Positions 18,501 to 33,973 are shown, numbered from the stretch's first letter. The stretch: 64,000 nt of DNA from Panonychus citri (GCF_014898815.1 NW_026515545.1:310001-374000), one strand, 5' to 3'. Made by a program: numbers and translations. The notes: generated by a model not told the origin, from the letters alone.

Positions 18501-21500
18501 TTAAGTTAATTGCTCTCGGCAATTGATAACTATTTGGACTTCGAATTGGTGGAATTAATCCTTTTCGAGAGTTCGAAAGGTTCAATTTTTTTGTTGTAAA
18601 TCAGTTGATTCAATTGTAGTGTATGAGAAACTTTATTGTAACTTTACACCTTTTGGGATGATTAAAATCGATTGTATCACTTTAATGATCATTATAATCA
18701 TTTTAAACCAACAACAATTTAATCAGATTCTCTTATCATGTTTATCCTCATGAGACTCATTAACCTTTTTGAAACTTAACTCGATCAATTTGAAACAATC
18801 AACAGTTAGTGTAATATGAAACAACGTAACAATTATTATCTTTCAACAATCAAATAAATTTAAAAACAATTTCTCATCAATTGATTGTAGCAATTAACTT
18901 TTCCCCTCCAAATTGACCAGAATCATGTCCACTCACAAATGAATCACCAATTGATACAACTGATTTATCATCATTATCATTTGATTGGTGAAATTGGTTC
19001 AATTAGATTTGTTTTTATTTCTTGTTTGCTCAAAAACTAAAAAACAACAAAAAAAAATGAACAAAAGTTTTCGTTGCCTAAGGCGATTTATCATTATTAT
19101 CATGATGATGATGATGATGATTGCTATTTGAAAACAATGTTGCAGTGTTTGCAATATGAGAAAGTTTGTTTTTTGACCTTTCATCCTGATAACTTGGAGA
19201 TAATCATGATGATTGTTCATGAATACAAATGATTGTTAAATGTCAATGTAAAAACAGCAAAAAAAATTGGACTTTGCAATTAGTGTTGATTGAAATTACC
19301 ATTAGAACCATTTAAAAGTTGATTAACAGAGGAAAAGGTGATGATTATGTCCAGTTGTGTCCATTCATTTAATTGTGGTCAGAGCCACAAAAGCTTTGAT
19401 AATAATTATATCAGTGATTATTGTTATGGTAATGAAATATTAACACAATCATGATAATAACATGATGATAACAATAACAAAATGATTATGTTGTCTGATT
19501 ATACAAAACTGTGAATGATTAAGGTGATACAACTCATGGGAACTGGTTCAGCAAAAACCCATGGTGATTATCATGAAATGAAAAGGGACAAGATGAAAAT
19601 GAATGGTAATTTCCGGCGGAAATTGTATCAAAATGTATTGATTTTTTGCTAACTCGATGGATTATTGATTGTAAATCTAATCCATTTATTATCTTTCCAC
19701 TCTGTCATATGATGTCGATATCATGATAATATCATCCCAATTGAACTGAGTGAATCTCTTTATTGAAAAAATTTATATTCTCATTGTTTGATTGATTTTC
19801 ATGAGATAAATAACCTTAGGCTATTAAAGTTTTTTGGTATCAATCAAATTATCAACCATTATTATTGTAATAATAATATGATTTGAGAGGTTTGATTTTT
19901 TTTTTCACTATCATGTTACTCAGGCTTATGTTTCAATTTTCATGATGAGTTCATGATGTCTGAATCATTATTCTGAGAAGCTTTGAGAATCTGATTTTTT
20001 TATCATGAAAAAATCGTTGATAATATAATGAGAAATTGGAATTGACTTGTTATCTTCACTAGGCTTTGTTCATTGGGATGATATTGGATTTTCAGATTTT
20101 CTAAATCAGAGTCTTTTATCTGAATCATCTGAATATCAATTGAATATGCACTTTGTCATGATGTTACATGATGACGATGAAGAGGAGGAAAAATTTAATA
20201 TTGTAACATTTGAATGTCAATGTAAACAACTTGATAACCTGAAAAGTTTCACATTTGCCTTTGGATTTCATTGTAACTTTCACAGTCTTTCATCTGATTT
20301 TCATGATATTCATGAGACTTGAGATTGAATCTTTTTCTTGAGCTCATTATTTTTACGCTTCCTGAAACAAAAAGTAGCAGAAAGATAAAGACAAGGAGTA
20401 AAATGTACTATTAGAAACTGAACTTTCTCCTTCTCTCTCAGAATCTTCAATCATATATCATGTCTACACCAATAGATTCATTTCAATCTGATCATTTCAA
20501 TGGATTTCGTTCATTTCCATCTTGAAATTAAATTGAGATTATCATAAGATAAGATGATTAAAATCTCCTAATACAATTCTAATTTTGAATCATGAACTAT
20601 TCCTCTCATAAACATGATGATCACCATGGAAGGTAAAACCATGATAATTGAGATTATACTTGAAATATTTCAACATGATTTAAATTCTGGTTAATTTTAA
20701 TTTTATTAAGTTTTTTGTCTTCTTTACTCACATGTTACCTTTCACCATGGTGTAAAAATTTCAGGAAGATAAGATAACATGATAATTTATGAACTTTTAT
20801 GATAAAATGTTGAATTTAATGAATATTCATAAGTTCCAGCCTTCATGATAATGAATCTTTTCACCTTGATAATTTTTAAGAATATAAGAAAATATCAGCA
20901 TCTAATCATCACCGTGAAGAATCATGATGATTTTATCATGAATATGATCTTGAGCATCTTTAGAATTTTTTTATTCTCTCCAAAAAAAAGGATGGAAAAA
21001 ATTCTGATAAAAACAACAATTATCTTCCAATGAATGAATTTAACAGAATAACAATCATTTTCACCATAGTAAATGAATGGTTAAGAATGATGATCTAAAT
21101 TGTTTCCTTAATTGTTCACATAAGTGTTGATTATCCATGTTTATCTTCTCAATGGAAACCATGAAGGTGGATAATAAAAATCACTAAAAGATGAATAAAT
21201 TTCTCATTTTCCATCGGAACAAAAATCCATCAGAATCGTATGAATAAAATTTTCCTTCCAGCTTTCGATGTATATTTATAGTCCCATGTACGATTTCAGG
21301 GTAATGTTTATATCTCATGGAATTAAGTTTATGACTTGTTCAGTTATCTCTAGGTTAAGGTTCATATGTATTTATATGATTCATGTGATAATTAGATTGT
21401 TTTGACCGATTGACCAATTGAATTACCAATCAGGAAGATATGATTAAATTCATTGATTCCACTGAATCGGCTGATTGGCTTGAAATTGAATTCCGCCTGA

Positions 21501-24457
21501 TTGGTAAGTAAATTTAATAATAAATTGTCATTGAATTAAGCAGAAAATACCAATAAACTTATCAGTATAACAATATTGTTGTTGTTTTGTTGATTGTGAT
21601 GATATCAACAGTTTACCTGAAAAGTAATTGATTAAAATTAAGTTAAAGTAACATGAAGTTAGTTAATTGATTAGTTTAATTTCACTGGTTTTGGATAAAG
21701 AAATTGTTGAATTTCATCAAACATCATCATTAGAATTGAAAATCAAGTTACCATTCATCATATGGTCAGTTGTTATTGACCACAAGGGCCATAGCTCGAA
21801 ACCCACTCACCCCCTTCTCTCTCTCTCTCTCTCTCTCTCTTCTTCTTCTTCTTAACCTATTTACACCATAAAGGAAAAAAGTTCATTGAATTTCTCATTA
21901 CTCTCAATGGGAATTGATGAGGTTTAGTCTTCCCTGAAAACAAGATAAGATTTAATTTGCTCTCGGTCTTTTGTCTTCATCATCTTTTCCTCTTCTTTCA
22001 TTCATCACCTTCATCTTCATACATTATTTCACACTAAGCTCATTATCCCCCTAAGGTAGTGTGAAAATCTAGAGATATATACATGTAACTAAGCTCAGGG
22101 AGTTAAAACCTTGAAGGTGTTTGGGGGTTGAAACTTTGAATTGGCTTAAATGAAATTAGTTATGTTCAGTCCATTAGGTTTTTGTTTTTCTGCCGGACAA
22201 TTGGGAATTGGGAAAGTAGCCAATTGCCCTCGAGCTTCATCTTGATATATAATATCGGACTATGTTAACTATATTTATTGCAATCAAATAAATTGTTCAC
22301 TAACTAAACTTTCAGTCAACACTTACCTCAAGCAGCTTAATCATAATCAGTTTCATATGATTGATTAACAATCATTTACAATAGTCAAACCTACTGTGAT
22401 AAAATGAATTACAATCTATATTTATCAATGTATTTAATGTAAATCCAACTAAAGTTAAAGTTAAAGTAAAGTTAATAGTTGATTATTGTTTCAATCAATC
22501 AATATTAATTATTTAAAAAGGCTCGAAACAATAATCAATTGAAATCGTCAAACAATTTGATTGAGATTTTATTACTCGTATTAACTTTATGATTTAGCTG
22601 TTATTAAGACAATTCCAATGATAAACAACTGATTAAGTGTGATTGTGATTGTTTCAACAACAATTAGAAAATCAACATTTTTTATTCAATCATTTCAAAT
22701 TGTGTGATTGAAACACTTGACAAAAATTATCTCAAGCAATGATTTACAATGTAATTGACATGATTCATGAAAATATTATATTTACCATGATATTAACATG
22801 ACAATGACAACTTTTACCTCTCTCTCTCTTCCCACCCTGACACCATCATCATCCACCACAATGAATGAGATAGAGAGGGAAAGGTTTTACCCACTTTACA
22901 ATTTCCAGTCTATCAGAAAATATTATCACCAGAATTTTGAGTAAAAAGTTCAATGAATGAACCATTTTTTTCATGATTTACTGAATAAAAGGGTTCATGT
23001 GACAATTTCTGTAATTCTGATGGACATAAATATTCAATTTAGTTGTTAATATCAATTTATATTAAGAAATCAATTATATAATGATTATTGATCGTTAATT
23101 GTTTGAATTGATTTCTAATATAATAGTATTAATATTATAAGAAATGAGGTTTCATGTTATTAATTTTAATGATTTTCCTGATGATCAATTGAATCAATTA
23201 TTGTAACTTCAGCTATTTATTGATTATCAAGACGTTATCATCATGTTGATCCATCATTACTCAGCAATTATCATGGTAAGTTTAATTGCTTACTCAGCTC
23301 ACATCAAAGTTAATCAAGTTGAAAAACAAACTTAATTATAAATATAATTAACTCGATAGTTAAACAGTTAACACACCAAAATAAATCCAATTTCAATCAC
23401 AACGATACTTGTGAACGTGATACAATCACTACAAGTCCCAGTTCTGATTTAAAATCACTATTCAATCAATTGGATGTTAAGAAAATCGAGATCGAATTAA
23501 AATTCATGATAATATTTGGAATCTTGAAAGGAAAATTTCAATTCTCTGATTAGTCTATCAAACTAATAGACGAATAATTTGAAAAAGCTAATTCTGAATA
23601 TTCTGAACACCCACTTCCAATCACGAACATGAATATAAATGATGAGGTAGAAAATGTAAACAATATAAGTTACAGAATCGACGAGAATCATATTAAGAGA
23701 TAATGTTATCAATATGATAAGAATGGACTGGAATTGATAATCGATTAATGATGGAATCAGTTTGACAATCAAGGTGAAAATTGAAAAGAATCGACAACAA
23801 TCAATAATAATAAACCGAAATGATTCGAGAAAATTTCAAACACAATCTGATGATTTCTCGTTTTCCTTTTTTTTTCATTTCCTTTTCTTATTCCATTCAA
23901 TTTACTATTGATATTATTACCTTTCTTCCATGATGCTCATCTATCTCTATCATCTTTATCATCCTCATCCTCTTTCTTACTATTACTTCGACAATATATA
24001 AATGTAATATCATCCTACAAGTGGATATATGTGTTTATCTTGTTGAAATGTTTACTTTTATTGTCGATTCACATTCAGCTGAAACTCCAACGGCAACAAA
24101 CAATATTTTCATGACAACTTAATATCAACTCTAATAATATATTTCCATGTATTCATAACATTCAACCGGAAGTTATCATGATAAATACATATGAGGATGA
24201 TAATAATAATTGAACATTTTCATCATCTTCCTTCATTAAACTGATTCTTTTAATTCTCAGACTTTCAAGTTAATCCATCGAAAGGATTATAAGGTAACAA
24301 TCAATTGATTGTTTTCTCGTTTTCTTTTTTCACTTCAACCTCTTTCTTAACCCCATCCTCATCCTCATCCTCATCCTCATCCTCATCATCTTAATATACT
24401 CTCAACATTTAACTTTATCATTCGTTTTCATGGTTCAATAATATACTCAATATTTGA

Positions 24458-24515
<58 letters not shown>

Positions 24516-27500
24516 ATCATCCTCATCTTCTCGTACTCTGCTCTTCCTCGATCGGAAATGAATGTTCATTTATTAGATGTTATCTTATCTCTTATTGTCC
24601 AGTAAAGAAAAGTTCTAACCCATGAAAATTAATCATTCTTATTTGTTCGTCGAATCATTTAGAACTTTTTTTTTCTTTGGCTTCTTCTCCTTTCGAGTCT
24701 ATGACTTGAGGATAAAACTAATCTCAGATTATTAGGAAAACTATTTTATCGATACAACAATTAGCTAAACAGTTAATTTCCTCTATTCAAAAGCTAAGGA
24801 TCAGATAAAGAGATAATATTTACATAGGAATTGAAGGTGATCATAATCATCATTATTTTCAAGTCAACATTTCATCTTGAAAAAGGATATTAGTCTAGCA
24901 TTATCATTATCGTCATGATAATCACATGGATAAACCGGAAATGGTAGATTGGGATAAAGAAATATACATTTTATATAAAAGATTATAATCCTGATTAAAG
25001 TTATTTAATCAATTTCCGGCAATATAAATTATAATTCATGAGGATTAGGGGATGAGGGTTGAATCACTTTCAGATTTATCATCAAGTTTTAAAAATAAAG
25101 GGTCAGTTGAAATGGTCATTATTGAAGATTATCAATGCACGAGGTTAACAGAGCAAAAAAAGTATCTATCAAACATACTGACCACTTGGATAATACTGAT
25201 TTTCACAATAGTGACCAACATTAACTTACAATTTAATGTCACGTAACAATCACATGGAAACCTTTTGTTTCTTATTATCAGTTGATGTCCAGTGTCCAGT
25301 GATTTGTGAAAATGACCGATCTATCCTTCACCTAATCTTATCATATTATCATGAAGATGAAAAAAGGATGTTGACCATTGATGATGACGATTTCATATTA
25401 ATCGTTATTTTTCATGATAACTAATGAAGATAAAAAATGGCAAAGAAAAAATTTCCTCTCTCTCTCTTCATCTTCATCTTCATCATCATTAACATCATAT
25501 CCTGATTATGATAACTAAATAACAAACAATGTTGACCATTACATATTTGATAATAATCGAAAGTCCAATCGAGTTACTAATGGTCAAGATGGACAATGAA
25601 GTGACATTGTCCTAAAGATAAAGCAAAAAAAAGGACAAACAAGAAATGGACAACAATATTAATCCATTAATTCATTAATTGTAACCACCAGAAAAAAATA
25701 AGAAAACAATCAATCGGTCAATAAGGAAATGACCATAGAGATACAATGTTATTAATCGTTGATTATCACGATTAGTTTTTCATTTCTATTCCTGATAATC
25801 TGGTTTGGTTGATTTTGTGTAGATTTAATTTTGAATGACAAAATTAATTACAATGATGACCATTATATTAAGGTCATCATCTTGTTACAAATTCAGTGTC
25901 ATGATACATGTAATAATATAATGTCAATGTAATGATGAAACTGAAGTGAGTGTGTTATTGAATAACAAGGAGATTGGAACAATTAAAATTCAATCCACGA
26001 ACTTGAATAAAACTGTAACAATCCTCCAAAGGGAATCGATTCCTGATACACCCTGTAAATGGCTTGCAAATAATGATAATGATACAAAGGGACAACAATC
26101 ATAGTCTACTCTTGATAAACTTGTTCAGATAATGGGTTCAGTTGATTTTCAGTTGAGTTGATGAGCACATTGATCAGGGAGGGAAAAGTATATGAAAAGT
26201 TTTCATGGTGATGCAAAAAAGGGCAGAAAAAAAGTTCCAATATATTTACCGTTACTTTTTCAATCTTATTATATTATCATCATTGTATTATTATTGTTTC
26301 AAAGTTTATCAGTTTTGTTGCTTGGGAAATTTTCATCAATCTATTTACTTAGTAAATGTATACACTTTTTTTTTGTTCATCAAACTGAACTTTATCATGA
26401 TTATATTCAGTTCAATATATGTAATTCATGTTCAGTTACCTTGGTTACTTGTCTGATGATGAAATTTCATCATGTATTTTTATCTCGAAATCAGAATTTC
26501 TGTTTTCTTTTCATTCTCATCAATTTATCTGTAAATGATTCATGATAAATCTCACCCGGTGAATGTTATGAATTTCAATTGATTGGTTTTGATAAAAATC
26601 TACTTAATGATCTGGTTATCATTTAGCTTTTGCCATTATTAAATTGTAACAATTGGTTGAACACTAGAAGTTACCAGTTTATTAGTTGATTGTAATCACT
26701 TTAGTATCTAATGTTAATCATGTTAATGATTTAATTAACAATCAGAAAATTTGTGATACTAATGTTTTCACTAATTTGCACAACAATTAACTGAAATTGT
26801 GACTATTTTATAAAAAAAATTGAGCTGTTCAAATTGAAAAATTGATTCCATTATCTTTTGTACAATATTAGGATCATGGTTAACATTATTCTGGTGATTT
26901 CTAAATGATCATTGTAATGATAATTATCCTTTATCACAATTATCATTAATACATTTTAATCATTAATGGTTAATGTTTATGATTAACTTTAATATATAAA
27001 ACTGATGATTACGATTCCGTTGATATTGACCTAACCCATGAAATGATTGAAGAAACTGTTTTGATAACCTCTTAATGATAATTTAGTTTTCCAACCATGA
27101 AGATGATTAAATTTCTTATCATTAGTTATTAGATTAAATTGTTAATCTATTATTTGATTCATTGGAAATGATCAGTTATCAACTAAACTCAATTGTGACA
27201 AAATGAGGATATGATCCATTTCTACAGGGAAATTGTCTCCACATTTCTTTTCACGATTACTTAAACACCCACCCGATAGTGTGTCCATATTGGGCCTATG
27301 ATAGTTTGGCCAATACTTGTTTGTCACATTTCAATGTCAAGGTCATGAAGGTTATTCAACAGGCCATACGCTAGAAGGATTTTTTGAAAACGTCAAATTT
27401 TGTAAACCAACTTATGAAGTTTCGAGTCACTAGTGTGACAAACAACTTTGACATAGTGCTTAGACTAAATCAAGAGCTTGTGAAAACTTTTTACAGAAAA

Positions 27501-30500
27501 TGAATCAGCTGGAAGCTTTTGTCTGGAATTGAATGAAGGTCCATATGAAGGTCAGATGAGTGAGATATAATTTCTTCCTCTATTCTCAGCGCTCTAACAT
27601 CTTTTAGGTCACTTGCAGATTTGGTGCATAATTTTGTCACTTAACCCTGAAGATTACGTTTCTAGGCCCAATTCCACTTTTGAACTGCTGTTGACCATTG
27701 TTCCAGGTATTTTTGCACATTTTCAAGTCAACTCTAAGTCCACATTTTCGAGCGAAGTGGTCAATCACATTTTATTTGAAAGTCGAAACTGTGAATCAAG
27801 TAATCAGTTAAATCACCATTCAAACAGAACATTTCTCTAAATTTTTAACAAGTCTTGTTTTCTTTGAGAGCTGCGACCACAGAATTGATCATGGGAGCTT
27901 GGGTGATACTCAATCGTCATATTTTATCATCTAGATTATTCTGGTCATTCTGTTAGGACAAGATTTTAAGGTCATTTGATGGTCAAAATCAGATTTGCAT
28001 CACCTGAGATTTTCTGTCGCAATCTAATGTCACCAAATCATGTGATTACCAAATTGATTGTTATCTGTTTGCGAAATCAAAGTTAATCCCTTAACAAATC
28101 CTGACGAGATTAAGAAATGGATCAAATTGTTTGTTAGTTATCAAATGAATCAGCAAATTGTGGTTTCATCAAAATCAATCCAAATGAAAAAATTGTTAAT
28201 CTAAAGGACTTACAATTGATGGTAAATAAATTATTAAAACAATTAACAATCATGAATATAAGGAGATGATCAATATTAATGTTTTCCATTAAATTTTTAG
28301 CGGTGTGACAATTTAAATTTATTTTTTTTTTCCTAATGAAAATGGATCAACTTTTATATCACTTGATTTCATGGTATCATCATGAATCCATTAAACTTTA
28401 ATCATTCATTTATCATCATGTTTACATTCAACTGATGATGATGATGATGATGATGAATTGAAATGATCAAGAAAATGATGATAGTGACAGAGATGTATCT
28501 TCATTATCATTATCGTTCATCTTCATGAATCAATCTTCATGTTTGAATGGATGAGAGAGACAAACAAAAAATTACACCAGGAAGTGAATTCAGTTTCACT
28601 TGAACTGTTCTGAATGCACTTTAACACATTTTCACATGAAATAATATGGACAATGAATGGTTATCATCCTTCATCATGATACCTTTCAATGTCCAGTTTT
28701 AACTGGACAACATTTCGGACAACAATAAGCTAGCTGATTGATGTAAAATCTTTATTATCATGGTCATAATTCAATGGTCAGTTGATATGATGAATTGTTT
28801 TTAATCATTGTACCAACTTTTAATTCAATTTAATTTATCTTTAAAAAAGAGGATTAAATTTAATTGTTATTCTTGAAACAATTATATCGCCATATATGAA
28901 ACTTTTTTCCTTTGCTGAAACCAAATTAAATTTAATCTCAACAATTCAGATACCTTATTGTTTTATATTCAACTTGCAGGTCTTAATTGTGATATCATAT
29001 CAAATTAGTGATTAGCTTATTGTAATTGGACTAATTTGATTGTTACGATGAGGAGAAAAAATCTAAATTAATCCTTCCAATTGATCATTTAATCACTCAA
29101 AGATATGACCAATATTATAATTGATTATCATCATTATCCAATCAATGTAACTATGGAAACACAAGAGTGACAAATCTTAATCATCTTAATTGTTGACAAT
29201 CAAATTAATTACACTTGTATTGCCCAATTTTAGTATTAATAATTTAATGAAAAACTGTTAGAAAATGTAAACTAATTGATTTACCTGTTAAATTGTTGTC
29301 ATAATGATAAAATCTAATCATCAATTGTGATCATCAAATTAATCAATTGCCCAATCAAGATGATCATCATCAATTATAATCATTGATTGTCATTTATTTT
29401 CATTTGCAAATGATAAATGTCAATACTAAAAGATATGAGACAATTTAAAAGAAACAAAAAAATAACGTTAATCGCAATAAACTTTGATTATTATTCAGCA
29501 ATTAAGGTTAACAATAAAAAAAAACTTGCTGACAATTGATAATTAAATTAAAACAATTTAACTTGGTAAACATAAAAATTAACACAAGAAATTGAATCGC
29601 AATTGACAAAATGTAAACGCCAAGGAAAAATTGATTATAAATTCAAATGATTTCATGATTTCTTTTCATTATTGGGTGAAAGTGGTTCCTTGTATTTTTT
29701 GTGTTGATGGTGTTCACCTCTCTCTCTGAACCCACCCCACCCCGTACACCCACCGATACTGATGATGGATTATATTACATTGGAAACCGGATCTGGTTTC
29801 ATTTCAGATCCATTATATTCATTCATTCATTCACAATCATGATCCAAAGTCTATTAGTTACCTTTATATTATTATTATTATTACGATTATATTAAATGTA
29901 ATTCAGTTGCTTTTTCATCCTCCTCATCTTTATCATCCTATTTTATCATCATTTTCATTTTTGTTTTTCTGCAAACCTCATCATCATTATCATCCTATCA
30001 TTTTATCTTCATGATAAATATTATACAAAAGGAAAGTTTATTCCGAATTGAACTGAATTCTGTTTAAAAAGTTATTCCATTGAAACATTTCATATATTGG
30101 GAGACAAAAGTTCAATCAATCCAATAGTTTATTTTACTTATCTGATAATATTATTTATTCTAGATTCTGGATTCATTATCATCATCATGATGATATAATT
30201 CATGATGATGGAATAATATATTCAAGAATTTATTTATTCCCATCTATTTATTCATGGTTGATTATCATTCATAGTAATCTCATCATCATGTTTATCGTTT
30301 ACATCATGATTGTCCATTGATGACCAATGGATAATATTATTTGTATCATTATTGTTATTTGATTATCTGTTTGGTATTTAATTTGATTGTTATCATTTCA
30401 CTTTTATCATGTAATTGACTTTTAAATGAACTTTCACTTTGACTACTCACCCAATTGGATTTAATTACAATTAATATATTATCATTATCTAAGTGACAAT

Positions 30501-31432
30501 TATCACAATAATTGTTTCAACTCCTTTTCATTTGCAAATACAGAGAGAGAGAGAGAGACTCATTTGACAATTTTAATTATAAAATTAAGTTTATTGTCAA
30601 TTCTAAATTGTGATAAATTTTTCTCCATCAAATTCTTGATAATTAACAATCAATTTAATCTGATCATCCAAGTAAATTTAAATTGTTAATCACCATCGCA
30701 ACTGATTATCTTTCAAGTTGATCATGATTATCAAATGGTTACTATTGAAACATTTATTAGATTCATTTGCTGGATGAAAGTTAATTGTTGGGGTTAAATT
30801 ACTTTGTCAAGATCAGTTGATTGGTGTAACATTTAATTAACAACATTTAACATTGATGATTAACATGAATTCCTAAAATTTTTACACCAATCAATTAATT
30901 GCTATCCAAGAATTCAGGAAATCTCTAATAATAATTAATAATTCATGGGGAGATTTAATTTTACCTTGATGAGCTTTTATCATGTTGATGTTTTAATTTA
31001 ATTTCTTAATCATAGATTGATATTCATTCACAATTAACTTATATAATCAAAGTATCAGGATATTAATGGTTAGTTGAATGTCTGATGGAAACTTACAATT
31101 GGTTGTTACAATTAACTCTACAATTAAAGTCATGGTAATTAATTAACTGATTAATAACAACAAAACAACACCAACCTCACAACAATTTATCTTAGTCAAA
31201 ATGATTAACAATTACAATGAATAACATGATTCAAGTGATTAATGTTAGTAAATTGTTTAAACTGTACTAATAAAGCATAATAATAATTTTAATTGTCCAA
31301 GTAATTAGTTAATTGTTTCACCTTAAACTTGAAAACTTCAGAATGAATGAAAACAAACTGTGATTAATATTCTAATCACTATTCTAATAACATATCAATA
31401 GATTTCTAATTTAATTCTCTCTTAATTAACAG
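15516..31432. other. Long non-coding stretch, probably neurexin intron
   Basis: No coding region with conserved domains is visible in about 16 kb. The open frames present are short and of low complexity. The sequence is AT-rich with ATG/CAT runs (about 16238-16264, 28435-28457), TC runs (21816-21853, 24461-24508) and a (CATCCT)n tract (about 24353-24388). A patch at about 27,240-27,930 looks compositionally more mixed. Since the neurexin exon at 31433 starts out of phase and needs an upstream exon, this is probably intronic. Confidence 0.6.
24461..24508. repeat. (TC)24 microsatellite
   Basis: An uninterrupted run of 48 bases of TC in non-coding DNA. Similar GA/TC runs recur through the host sequence. 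Confidence 0.95.
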
Positions 31433-31737
31433 CTAAACACTCGCCTGAGGCCACATTTCGAGGACAAGAATTCATTTACTTTAATAACATTTCCAAGTCG
31501 ATTTTAAGTTCATCGGATGAAATTTCGTTGTACTTTAAATCGCGACAATCAAATGGCCTATTATTTTACGCTGGTGACGGAATCTCTGATTATCTTAATT
31601 TAGCAATTAGAGATGGAGGGGTCACCCTGTCAGTTAAATTGGGTAACAATTTATCCGAACGAATTGTAAAACCAGCGAGAATCCGATTCGACGATAATCA
31701 ATGGCACAAAGTTCTAGTTCATCGAAAAGTTCGTGAG
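31433..31737 (+). CDS. Nrx-1: Neurexin-1 exon: first part of LNS2
   Basis: Presynaptic adhesion receptor. This exon encodes the start of laminin-G/LNS domain 2: EATFRGQEFIYF, SSSDEISLYFKSRQSNGLLFY, DYLNLAIRDGGVTLSVKLG and DNQWHKVLVHRKVRE, the characteristic order of neurexin LNS2 strands. The acceptor is TTAACAG|C and the donor GAG|GTAAGA. The first two bases finish a codon begun in an upstream exon, so an earlier coding exon must exist. The next exon is a 27-nt microexon or, if that is skipped, the exon at 33974; both are in phase. LNS1 and EGF-A are not present upstream in this window. Confidence 0.92.
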
Positions 31738-32076
31738 GTAAGAAAAGTTTTCTCGTTCTTGTTAAAAGTTCGTTAACCATTTAACCTAATTAATTGTTCA
31801 TCGAATCATTTTTTTACCTTAATCACGACACTATTGATTACATTAATAATCGACATCACAATAATTGAATTAGTTGATTATGTTGATTTACATCAATAAC
31901 TTAGTTCGTTTTCCTTTTGATAAAATTGATTATTATTAATGGAATCAAACAATTAAGGATTCTGATTGATCCGATTAAACATTTTTCATAATAATCATTA
32001 ACTGTTGTTAGATTTAATTGTTTAATTGTATTTATCTCTCTCTCTCTCTCTCTTTTTCTCACTTAATTGCTTCCAG

Positions 32077-32103
32077 ATGAATCGTGCAATCAGTTTTTGT
32101 CAT
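32077..32103 (+). CDS. Nrx-1: Neurexin-1 microexon at splice site 2
   Basis: 27 nt between CTTCCAG and GTAAGTAT, encoding MNRAISFCH in frame. It inserts exactly where vertebrate neurexins carry the alternative splice site 2 insert in LNS2 (between the HRKVRE and SITIDG strands). It is phase 0 on both sides, so inclusion or skipping keeps the frame. Optional use is inferred from this phase and from the conserved position. Confidence 0.75.
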
Positions 32104-33973
32104 GTAAGTATATTAACTAATTGTAACAATTTAAAATGTCCTCTTGTTTACAATTGATTTTTCTTAATATTATCCAAGTTGATTGTTAATTGTTAATTTC
32201 AATCTTGCTTATTACGATGAAAATTGACAGCAATCAGTTTGTACTCTGTCTGAAAAGTTAATTGTTAATGAGAAAAAATTACGAGAAATCAAGTAATCGA
32301 TCTAATCGGCAATTACATTTGAAGACGACCAATTTTTGTCATTTAAATTGTTCACCTTGATTGTTTCCAATTAATTATGACCATTCAATTGGTTCATTGG
32401 TTCAATAGTTGAAGTATAATAATAATTTAAGACAAAAATAGTAATAGAAACAATCAGAAAAACGTAGATTTGATTGTTAAAAGAAGACACAATTAACCAA
32501 GTAAAACAGTGTAAAAAAAGGTTATACAATTAATATTATAATGTGAACAATTAAATTGATTGCTTGATACGCCTTGTTTTCGTTAATCATTAACTATAGA
32601 CCATTTAATTGTATTATACCTCATTGGGTATTGGATTTGATTGTGACTCTTGTTGATTATCATTAGATTAATTTACCTTTTCCACCATTTTGTATAATAA
32701 TACAAACCAAACGTTAAAACAATTCTCATTAGGTTCATTAGATTCATTATATAATTTAACCATAATCAAGGTAATTGTGACCTCTAATCAAACTAACTAA
32801 CAATTTCATGATAATCTTTGCTCTTCTTTTACCTTAATCATTACGAATGATGATAAGTTAAGTTAATCAGTAAATTACTTTAATTCACGCTAATAAAACA
32901 AAAAGGAATTAGATTAATAAAAAAAAAACGAGAGAAAATCACAATTTACTCTTTCATTCATCCTCACTCATTGCCTATTGTATTAATATGAAACCACAAT
33001 AACATTATAATGATTACAGTTATTATCATCATCATTACTATTATTACATTGATTATAGTGATTATTAGCCAATGGTTCACCATATATAATGTATTATCTA
33101 AGAGTATGTTTGTATATTTATATGTATTGATTTGTTATTGATTGATGAAAACATTTTGCATTTCCTATTGCTGTTGATCATTGTATTAAATTGTATCACT
33201 ATCACCATGTTATTCAATTATTGTGTTATGATATATATCACTTTCCTTTCCTGTTGATGATGATAACTTTTGTTTCTTTCAGCTCTTTACTTTCATCATG
33301 ATTGTGATGATGATGATGATGATGACGATGAAGATGAAGATGATGCTTGATGAAAGTTACTGCTCATTTTGCTTGATAATATCATCATTGTATTGATCAA
33401 AATGTAATAGCTTGAAGCTTAATATTTTTTAGTTTCTCTGTCTTTTTCTGTCTTTTTTTGTCTTGTTTTCTTCATTTTTTTTGTCTTCCTCATCTTCTCA
33501 TCCTTGTTTTCCATTGTCTGTCATCACATTTCAATTGTTCTCTCTTTCTCAATGATATCTTAATCGTGATTTTCATTCATCTAGGGAAACTTTATATGAC
33601 GAATACAATATAATATCGGTAGAAGATTTAACTTTTTCTTCTTCATCTTTTCCTTTTCCTTTTTTCCCTTGTTTGCTTTTCTATTGGATTCTTTTATCAT
33701 CTTTGTGATTCCTCATTTCGAGAGATTCAAAGATATCATCTTCTATTGCTTTTCCATCCTCGTGGCTTTTTGCTTTTTCTGCTCCTTCTCATTATTGGCA
33801 TTTATCTTCATTGTGCTTTCCATTTTTTTCTTCTTATTCTTGTTCATCTATTTTTTTTTCTTCTCTTGTATCGATGTCATCCTTTTCTTCATATTTATAT
33901 TCATCTTCATCTTTCCTGTTTTTCTCATTCTTTCCATTCCTTTTTCTTTCTTTTCATTTGTATATATTTCCAG

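Noticed and set aside
20047..20322. 91-residue open frame in the presumed intron
   Set aside because: No recognisable domain, and composition is like the surrounding non-coding DNA.
33669..33973. Phe/Leu-rich open frames before the second LNS2 exon
   Set aside because: They are the translated pyrimidine-rich tract of an intron; only the part from 33974 is neurexin.
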